From Candidatus Chryseobacterium colombiense (GTDB lineage: Bacteria > Bacteroidota > Bacteroidia > Flavobacteriales > Weeksellaceae), in contig CP119310.1 in assembly GCA_029203185.1 (NCBI GenBank), positions 3,850,001-3,914,000 of the forward strand: 64,000 nucleotides of DNA, written 5' to 3'. Numbering within the stretch: the stretch's first letter is position 1; every line of letters starts with the position of its first letter. The position numbers and the translations under genes are program-made. Below, piece by piece: positions 58,557 through 64,000 of this stretch. Under the pieces are notes generated by a model. The model was given only the letters and a program-made list of their open reading frames with translations, ran no database searches and had not been told where the DNA came from.

Positions 58557-59567
58557 ATGATAGAAAAGATAGAAGAATTACTAGTTGAAGTAAACAGCTT
58601 CAGTACCACATCAAAAGAAGAAATTGAAAATTTCCGAATCAAGTATAACGGTAAAAAAGGAATTCTGAACGATTTTTTTGAAAAATTCAAAGAAGTTCCG
58701 AACGACCAGAAAAAAGAATTCGGACAGAAAATCAATACTTTAAAACAGGCTGTGAATGTAAAGTTGGAGGATTTAAAAAATGCTTCAGCATCCTCTATTA
58801 TTGTTGAGAAAGAAGATTTAACAAGACCGGCTTTCCCGTTGGATCTGGGTTCAAGACATCCGATCAATTTGGTAAAGAACAGAATTATTGAAATCTTTAA
58901 ATCGATCGGTTTTGCTGTAGCAGACGGACCCGAAATTGAAGATGACTGGCATAACTTTACGGCCTTGAATCTTCCGGAATACCATCCGGCAAGAGATATG
59001 CAGGATACTTTCTTCATCGAGCAGAATCCGGATATTTTATTGAGAACGCATACGTCTTCGGTACAGATCCGTTATATGGAAGAAAATCAGCCGCCGATCA
59101 GGATTTTATCTCCGGGAAGAGTATTCAGAAATGAAGCGGTATCTTCACGTTCGCACTGTATTTTCCATCAGATCGAAGGTTTATATATTGATGAGAATGT
59201 AAGTTTTGCTGATTTAAAGCAGACCATTCAGTTCTTTACAACCGAACTTTTCGGAAAATCTAAGATCAGACTGAGACCTTCTTATTTCCCATTCACAGAG
59301 CCGAGTGCTGAAATTGATGTGTATTGGGGACTGAATTCGGAAACGGACTACAGAATTACAAAAGGAACAGGCTGGCTGGAAATTATGGGTTGCGGAATGG
59401 TAGATCCTGCCGTATTGAAAAATGTAAACATTGATGCAGATAAATATTCGGGATACGCATTCGGAATGGGAATTGAAAGAATCGTAATGCTTCTTTACCA
59501 AATGAGCGACATCAGAATGTTCTTTGAAAATGATATCAGAACGTTAGAGCAGTTTAAAACATTATAA
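58557..59567 (+). CDS. pheS: Phenylalanyl-tRNA synthetase alpha subunit
   Basis: 336 residues, the usual length. An N-terminal coiled-coil tRNA-binding arm (1-~90) precedes the class II core: motif 2 region F-R-N-E-A-V-S-S-R-S-H-C near 189-200, H-Q-I-E-G near 203 and motif 3 G-M-G-I-E-R near 302-307. It charges tRNA-Phe as an alpha2-beta2 enzyme; pheT is not adjacent, as is common in Bacteroidota. Own promoter box and terminator. Confidence 0.96.
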   Translation: MIEKIEELLVEVNSFSTTSKEEIENFRIKYNGKKGILNDFFEKFKEVPNDQKKEFGQKINTLKQAVNVKLEDLKNASASSIIVEKEDLTRPAFPLDLGSRHPINLVKNRIIEIFKSIGFAVADGPEIEDDWHNFTALNLPEYHPARDMQDTFFIEQNPDILLRTHTSSVQIRYMEENQPPIRILSPGRVFRNEAVSSRSHCIFHQIEGLYIDENVSFADLKQTIQFFTTELFGKSKIRLRPSYFPFTEPSAEIDVYWGLNSETDYRITKGTGWLEIMGCGMVDPAVLKNVNIDADKYSGYAFGMGIERIVMLLYQMSDIRMFFENDIRTLEQFKTL

Positions 59568-59588
59568 AAAAATTAAACTTCAATAAAT

Positions 59589-59624
59589 AAAATCCTGTAA
59601 AAAATTAATTTACAGGATTTTTTA
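59589..59624 (+). terminator. Terminator after pheS
   Basis: A 13-bp perfect stem AAAATCCTGTAAA / TTTACAGGATTTT runs into T-rich sequence. Confidence 0.9.
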
Positions 59625-59656
59625 TTATTTTTATTTTATAAAAACAGTGGGAAAAA

Positions 59657-61372
59657 ATGCTCGTAGAACCGTTAAATTCTAAATCAAGAAAAACAATTCA
59701 TTATGCGCTTATTATATGTATTTTATTAATACAGCTCTTAATAGCAGGATATTTTTATAATGAATTTATTCATAAGAAAAATTTGGCCTTTATTGAAAAC
59801 CAGTTAAAAGAGGTCCGTGTATTAGAAGGATTAACCGATAATTCAAGGAAAGAACTTTTGAATGCACAGGATTATCTTCAAAAATATGTAACCAGTAATG
59901 ACAGTACTTTTTTAAATTCTTACCTTATATCACTAGGTAAGCTTGGGAAAAATCTGGATAGCATTGGTTATTATGAAAATAAGTATGTAAAATTAAAAAA
60001 TACATTAGCATTTCAGAAAAAGGATTCATTAGAGATTAAAAAATTAAAGGTGCTGATTGATTCTACCTATAATTTTTCGACTAAATCTAATCTTAAACCC
60101 AATAATTCGTTTAAAATACAGAAATATACTCCGGAATATCATTTTGATAAATTTGATTTAGAAACCAAAACCTATACGGACACTGTAAAAAAGAAAGGAT
60201 TGTTTGGAAGGTTGGGAGATGCTATTTCGGGTAAAGAAACAGTTCGTAAAGACAGTACTGTGGTGACCATGAAACAGAGGAAAGTTCCGGTTTCTTCATT
60301 GATGAAATCTGAAGTTGACAGTATCATGAATGTAGTGAACAATCATTATTCCAGAGAAGTTAAAAGAATTCAGACGAATGTGACCGACAGGAAGACTGAC
60401 CGTGATAAAATTTATAAAATGTTCAGCAATCTTCTGATGTATAATAATGGACTGATGAATATTTATGAATCTGCGATTAAAGAGTCCAAATCGAGCCTCG
60501 AGAAGGAGTATGAAAAACAGAATTCAAAAAATAATCAGGTTAGAAAATATCTGATATTCGGAGCAATGATTCTGATGTTTATTGTTTCAATTTTAATCAT
60601 GTTATTAACAAGAATCGCATTTATATACGAACGAAAGCTGAATGAAGCTAATCAACAGATAAAGGAAAACCTGAATTTTAAAAACAGAATTTTAGGCATG
60701 CTGAGTCACGAGTTGCGATCTCCGTTAAAAATAATTGACCTTTTCATTGGCAGAATTAATAAGAAAACAGATGACAAGAATATCAAAGAATATCTTAAAT
60801 CGATAAGCTTTACCAACAATACATTGCTTATTCAGGCCAATCAGATTTTAGAGTATACCAAAAACCAGGCAGTGGAAAATAAGCTGAATCCGGTAGTTTT
60901 TAATCTTAAAAACGAAATTACATCCATTTTAAATGCCATTGAACCTTATATCGAAACGAGAAATAATAGGTTAATTATTGAAGAAAATATAAATCCGGAT
61001 CTTGTTGTTTTTTCTGATCACCGAAAGATCAACCAGGTTTTTATGAATATTCTGGGGAATGCCAATAAATTTACGGAGAATGGAGAAATTAAAGTTACAA
61101 TAGCGGTAGAACCTATCAATAAAGAAATAATTTCTTTGACTGCCAAAATAAAAGATTCCGGAAGTGGAATTTCCCCTTCTGATATTGAGAAAATTTTTGA
61201 ACCCTATTATCAGGGAGTTTTATCTGAAGATGTTGAAAATTTGGGTGCCGGCCTGGGATTGAGTTTGTGTAAAGAAATTGTTGAATTGTACGACGGAAAT
61301 ATATCCGTCTCCAGCGAATTGGGAAAAGGCACGACAGTTGTTTTTACAGTTAATCTAAATCTTACTGCATGA
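59657..61372 (+). CDS. Membrane sensor histidine kinase
   Basis: 571 residues. TM1 at ~14-34 and TM2 at ~298-318 enclose a ~260-residue periplasmic region without a recognised domain and with a coiled-coil stretch before TM2. Catalytic part: HisKA with M-L-S-H351-E-L-R-S-P, N box N-A-N-K-F-T, G1 D-S-G-S-G-I, F box F-E-P-Y-Y-Q and G2 G-A-G-L-G-L-S. It lacks HAMP and receiver domains. The next gene, a NarL-type regulator, overlaps it by 4 bp, so the two form a cognate pair. Confidence 0.93.
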   Translation: MLVEPLNSKSRKTIHYALIICILLIQLLIAGYFYNEFIHKKNLAFIENQLKEVRVLEGLTDNSRKELLNAQDYLQKYVTSNDSTFLNSYLISLGKLGKNLDSIGYYENKYVKLKNTLAFQKKDSLEIKKLKVLIDSTYNFSTKSNLKPNNSFKIQKYTPEYHFDKFDLETKTYTDTVKKKGLFGRLGDAISGKETVRKDSTVVTMKQRKVPVSSLMKSEVDSIMNVVNNHYSREVKRIQTNVTDRKTDRDKIYKMFSNLLMYNNGLMNIYESAIKESKSSLEKEYEKQNSKNNQVRKYLIFGAMILMFIVSILIMLLTRIAFIYERKLNEANQQIKENLNFKNRILGMLSHELRSPLKIIDLFIGRINKKTDDKNIKEYLKSISFTNNTLLIQANQILEYTKNQAVENKLNPVVFNLKNEITSILNAIEPYIETRNNRLIIEENINPDLVVFSDHRKINQVFMNILGNANKFTENGEIKVTIAVEPINKEIISLTAKIKDSGSGISPSDIEKIFEPYYQGVLSEDVENLGAGLGLSLCKEIVELYDGNISVSSELGKGTTVVFTVNLNLTA

Positions 61373-62013
61373 ACCCACCAGATATTACAGCCACCCGTTT
61401 TCTATTGGCAGACGACCACAGTCTGATAAGACAGGGGATTATTTTTTTGTTGGAAGATCTTGAATTGGAGCATGAAATATTTCAGGCTTCCAATCTGCAG
61501 CAACTTTTGGAGTCTGTTAAAATGAATCCCATAGATATTGCGATCATTGATGCACACTTTCCTGACGGGAATAGCCTTTCCCTTTTAGCGGAACTCAAAA
61601 AAATAAGACCGGAAATGAAAATCCTGATTTTTACAGGGATTGATGAGAGTACTTATTCGCTTAGATATCTGAATGAAGGTGCAGATGGTTTTTTGAGTAA
61701 AATGAATGAAGAGGAAGAAATAGAAAGGGCGATCCGTAAAATGCTGGACTCTGGAGAATACATTTCTCCGCTTACCCAGGCATTATTGAAGAATTCAATA
61801 AAAAACCCTCATCTGATCAACCCCTTATCTGTTTTAACAGAAAGAGAGCTGCAGATTGCCGAAATGTATGCTGAAGGTTTGGGAAATCTTGAAATTGCAG
61901 GGAAACTGGACGTTAAACAAAATACGGTAAGTACGGTTAAAAAAAGAATTTTTGACAAACTTAAAATTGAAAATCTGGTAGAACTTATAGCGCTGATAAA
62001 AAACAATCAGTAG
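61369..62013 (+). CDS. NarL/LuxR-family response regulator
   Basis: 214 residues. Receiver: acidic pair D15-D16, phospho-acceptor D61, T89 and K111. C-terminal LuxR HTH near 145-205: L-T-E-R-E-L-Q-I-A-E-M-Y-A-E-G-L and N-T-V-S-T-V-K-K-R. It overlaps the kinase gene by 4 bp (ATGA). Three WATCTAC half-sites lie just past its stop (62019-62058). Confidence 0.94.
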   Translation: MNPPDITATRFLLADDHSLIRQGIIFLLEDLELEHEIFQASNLQQLLESVKMNPIDIAIIDAHFPDGNSLSLLAELKKIRPEMKILIFTGIDESTYSLRYLNEGADGFLSKMNEEEEIERAIRKMLDSGEYISPLTQALLKNSIKNPHLINPLSVLTERELQIAEMYAEGLGNLEIAGKLDVKQNTVSTVKKRIFDKLKIENLVELIALIKNNQ

Positions 62014-62018
62014 ACATT

Positions 62019-62058
62019 TGTAGATAAATATCTACGAGCTGTGCGAAATATATCTACA
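62019..62058. promoter_or_regulatory. Three TGTAGATA/TATCTACA half-sites
   Basis: TGTAGATA at 62019, TATCTAC at 62029 and TATCTACA at 62051. The first two form a short dyad. They lie upstream of the 62091 -7 box and may bind the response regulator encoded just before (inference). Confidence 0.45.
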
Positions 62059-62090
62059 TCGTTTGTACTGGTTTTATTTTGTGGTGTTGC

Positions 62091-62098
62091 TATCTTTG
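62091..62098 (+). promoter_or_regulatory. Orphan -7 box (TATCTTTG)
   Basis: Exact TAnnTTTG match with TTTG upstream at 62062-62065 (25-bp spacing). It would start an RNA of about 145 nt ending at the 62216-62250 terminator. Confidence 0.5.
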
Positions 62099-62215
62099 TA
62101 TCAACATAAAGCAAGAAAAATTATATTGTTAAGAATGGGTATTTAATACTGATTTTTGATTTCCATAAACACAAATGATGAGAAAGAATCAGATTAATAC
62201 ACAAATGAAGAAAAC

Positions 62216-62250
62216 AAAAGCCTCCGAAATTTTCGGAGGCTTTTGTTTTT
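62216..62250 (+). terminator. Strong terminator of the orphan unit
   Basis: A 14-bp perfect stem AAAAGCCTCCGAAA / TTTCGGAGGCTTTT is followed by G and five Ts. On the minus strand it ends in A/T-mixed sequence, 65 bp past the DUF5916 stop, so it may serve both strands. Confidence 0.85.
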
Positions 62251-62314
62251 AATTACTGACCTAAGAAACAAAACGTAATTAAAAACTCGATTTTATAAAA
62301 AATCACTTTGGTTA

Positions 62315-64000
62315 TTAGCTTTTTATATTCTTTTTCTTTGTCCAGCTCTTCACACGATTATAATCTAAAAAGTAAGTAAGCTTCAGTGAAAAATTATTTA
62401 CAGTAGGTTCACTAAAAAGCATATCGTAGTTTTTCGTCACATTTAATCTGGACATTTCAAGATAATTTGAAGTGGCGTTTCTGTAGAGTAAAGTCAGCTG
62501 GCTTCCCGGAGCAAACCACCATGAAAACCTTAGGTCAACATTCCATGCGTTGTAAGTTCCGTTTAAATTTTTATTAAAAAGATCGGTGTCTGCTAAATTT
62601 CCATCCTGATTTAAAGTGTAAAACTGTTTATAGGTAACATCCGAAAAATAATGTCTGAACGTTAAAGTAAGAGCCGTTTTTTCGTTAAAAGTATATTTAG
62701 AAGTCAGAGCATTTTCGTAGGTGTTTCTTTGTCTTCTCCCAATGAAGATATCGGTGTCGCTTTTCCCTGCAAAGCCTGTTTCATTATTACTGAAACTTGG
62801 GTTGAAGCTCCAGCGTATATTGAATTTATCTGAAAATCGGTACCGAAGGCCAAAATTAGTGAATATCTGATTTCTTCCTTTCTCGTCAAAAGCATAGTAA
62901 TCAAACTCAAAATTATATTGCAATTTTTTTCTGCTGTCACTTTCAAACCAGACCCATGAATCAAAATATCCGGGAACTTTAAGGTGTCTTCCGAAGGTTC
63001 GGGGTTCATAAATATCATTCTGACCAAAAGGAGTAAACTCGATTCCGCCGCCAAAGCTTCTGAAGTTTTTGTCTGTAAAGCTATTGTTATGGTTAAAAAC
63101 AAAATTTTGGAAAATGAAAGGTTCTAATCTGTGATAATAATTCAGATTAAAATTCAAATAAACATTATTGAATGTTTTCGTAGGCTGCAGAATTCTGTAA
63201 CCGTACCAGGCATTATAGTTGGCGAAATTAGTTTTTGTTGAAAATCCAACATCATTGATATCCCAGTCTTTGGTCGTCAGATTTCCATTGAGGCTGAAAC
63301 GGTGCTTTCCTGCAATTTTTTCCAGCCCGGCTTCTGCTTTTGTTCCGAATTTTGTCCCTTCATCCATTACCCAGCTTCCTTTAAGGCTTCCGAAGGTTTT
63401 ATACGTATTTTTCTTGTTGTTGAGGTCCCAGAGAAGTCCCGTTGCATTGGCATCGCGAAAATTTCCGTCTCTTGTAACATTTGTATTGATTAATGACACA
63501 GAAGAATTTCCGTTAAATCTTTGATCAAAAACCAATACATTATAATTCGTCCATGGTTCTACCACTTCTTTTCTGGTTTCTCCGGTCTCATGATTAAAAA
63601 TAGAAGCTTCCATTTTTTGAGTGACTCCATTGAAAAAACCGATTCCCAATCCTTTTTTTGTCCTTCCTGAAATTTTAAAGGCATTAAATAATTTTACTTT
63701 TGCAGGATATTCCGTGACTTCTTCATTTTCGTTAGTTACAGGATAACGCGACGGTTCTCCGCCCACTCTTCTGGAATAGAACATTCCTCCTTTGCTGAAT
63801 AACTCCGTTCCTTCCGTAAAGAAAGTCCTCTGCTCGGAAAACTGCTGTTCGAAAGGGGTTAAATTTAAAATGGAATTATCAAAATTGGCCTGTCCGAAAT
63901 CGGGAATCAAAGTCATATCGAAAGTGAAGGCATCATTGATCCCATATTTTACATCCATTCCACCGTTAAAACTTGAAGTGGTTTTACCGTCAAAACTATT
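62315..64000 (-). CDS. DUF5916 outer-membrane beta-barrel protein (5' end outside window)
   Basis: At least 561 codons; the frame is open past Met 63958 to the window edge (upstream residues end N-G-G-M-D-V-K-Y-G). The sequence is a long barrel of alternating aromatic strands, ending W-T-K-K-K-N-I-K-S. D-M-T-L-I-P-D-F-G-Q and R-T-F-F-T-E-G-T-E-L-F are typical of the DUF5916 family, usually preceded by a CBM9-like carbohydrate-binding domain. It is probably in the outer membrane with an unknown ligand or substrate. Confidence 0.85.
   Translation of the reverse strand, partial: NSFDGKTTSSFNGGMDVKYGINDAFTFDMTLIPDFGQANFDNSILNLTPFEQQFSEQRTFFTEGTELFSKGGMFYSRRVGGEPSRYPVTNENEEVTEYPAKVKLFNAFKISGRTKKGLGIGFFNGVTQKMEASIFNHETGETRKEVVEPWTNYNVLVFDQRFNGNSSVSLINTNVTRDGNFRDANATGLLWDLNNKKNTYKTFGSLKGSWVMDEGTKFGTKAEAGLEKIAGKHRFSLNGNLTTKDWDINDVGFSTKTNFANYNAWYGYRILQPTKTFNNVYLNFNLNYYHRLEPFIFQNFVFNHNNSFTDKNFRSFGGGIEFTPFGQNDIYEPRTFGRHLKVPGYFDSWVWFESDSRKKLQYNFEFDYYAFDEKGRNQIFTNFGLRYRFSDKFNIRWSFNPSFSNNETGFAGKSDTDIFIGRRQRNTYENALTSKYTFNEKTALTLTFRHYFSDVTYKQFYTLNQDGNLADTDLFNKNLNGTYNAWNVDLRFSWWFAPGSQLTLLYRNATSNYLEMSRLNVTKNYDMLFSEPTVNNFSLKLTYFLDYNRVKSWTKKKNIKS

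Larger units (their letters stand above)
62014..62314. other. 301-bp gap with a candidate small transcription unit
   Basis: Holds the WATCTAC half-sites (62019-62058), an exact -7 box (62091-62098) and a very strong terminator (62216-62250). A 25-codon frame starts at 62175 and reads through the hairpin. No larger gene is visible. Confidence 0.55.

Noticed and set aside
58487..59017. 176-codon minus-strand frame over pheS
   Set aside because: Antisense shadow of pheS with Ser/Phe-rich composition; pheS is certain.

Overview
The window looks like the chromosome of a Chryseobacterium-type flavobacterium (Bacteroidota, Weeksellaceae). The basis is low GC, Bacteroidota -7 promoter boxes of the form TAnnTTTG, near absence of Shine-Dalgarno sequences, a split transketolase, a GLPGLI-like/PNGase F secreted protein, a DUF5916 outer-membrane protein and a Flavobacteriia-style integrase. 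This is inference from gene content; no search was run.

Layout. 1-5156: end of an RND efflux operon (adaptor, AcrB-type pump, TolC-type lipoprotein). 5336-9122: M20 carboxypeptidase, an unrecognised gene, and a divergent SDR/HxlR pair around a six-copy GTAAC operator. 9396-27923: an 18.45-kb integrated element in the 3' end of tRNA-Ser(GGA), bounded by a 77-bp direct repeat. 27992-41508: type I asparaginase, RNA modification genes (TrmH-like, RsmE, TsaD), a TamB-like giant protein, Lrp/AsnC and TetR regulators, split transketolase. 41619-48868: symporter, an operon of small redox/acyl-transfer proteins with two pirins, and an MFS pump. 49029-64000: AsnB, a GLPGLI-PNGase F fusion, an RsmB-like methyltransferase, an ABC ATPase, YceI lipoprotein, PheS, a two-component pair and a truncated DUF5916 protein.

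The element. Its backbone has two arms: a left arm with a RadC-like protein, four unrecognised or loosely recognised genes and an XRE regulator, and a right arm with DUF3871, a RecA-like ATPase, a large helicase and a tyrosine integrase. An 8-bp motif, TACCTGGA/TCCAGGTA, recurs about ten times in the backbone and was not seen in the cargo. The cargo (13337-21728), richer still in A+T, holds (a) a 1016-residue SIR2 protein resembling DSR-type antiphage NADases, (b) two small unrecognised genes and (c) a six-gene overlapping operon with its own promoter box at 16981. That operon encodes a P-loop kinase, a PIN-GNAT-PUA-like triple fusion, an ASCH protein, a STAS-GHKL ATPase, a DUF4325 STAS-like protein and a one-pass membrane protein. 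It is the best candidate here for an undescribed system: it joins predicted RNA-directed activities (kinase, PIN nuclease, acetyltransferase, PUA/ASCH folds) to a partner-switch-like pair and a membrane protein.

Integration also swapped terminators. The intact tRNA now ends at an element-borne terminator (27811-27845), while a hairpin fit to be its original terminator sits beside the truncated tRNA copy 18 kb away (9329-9360).
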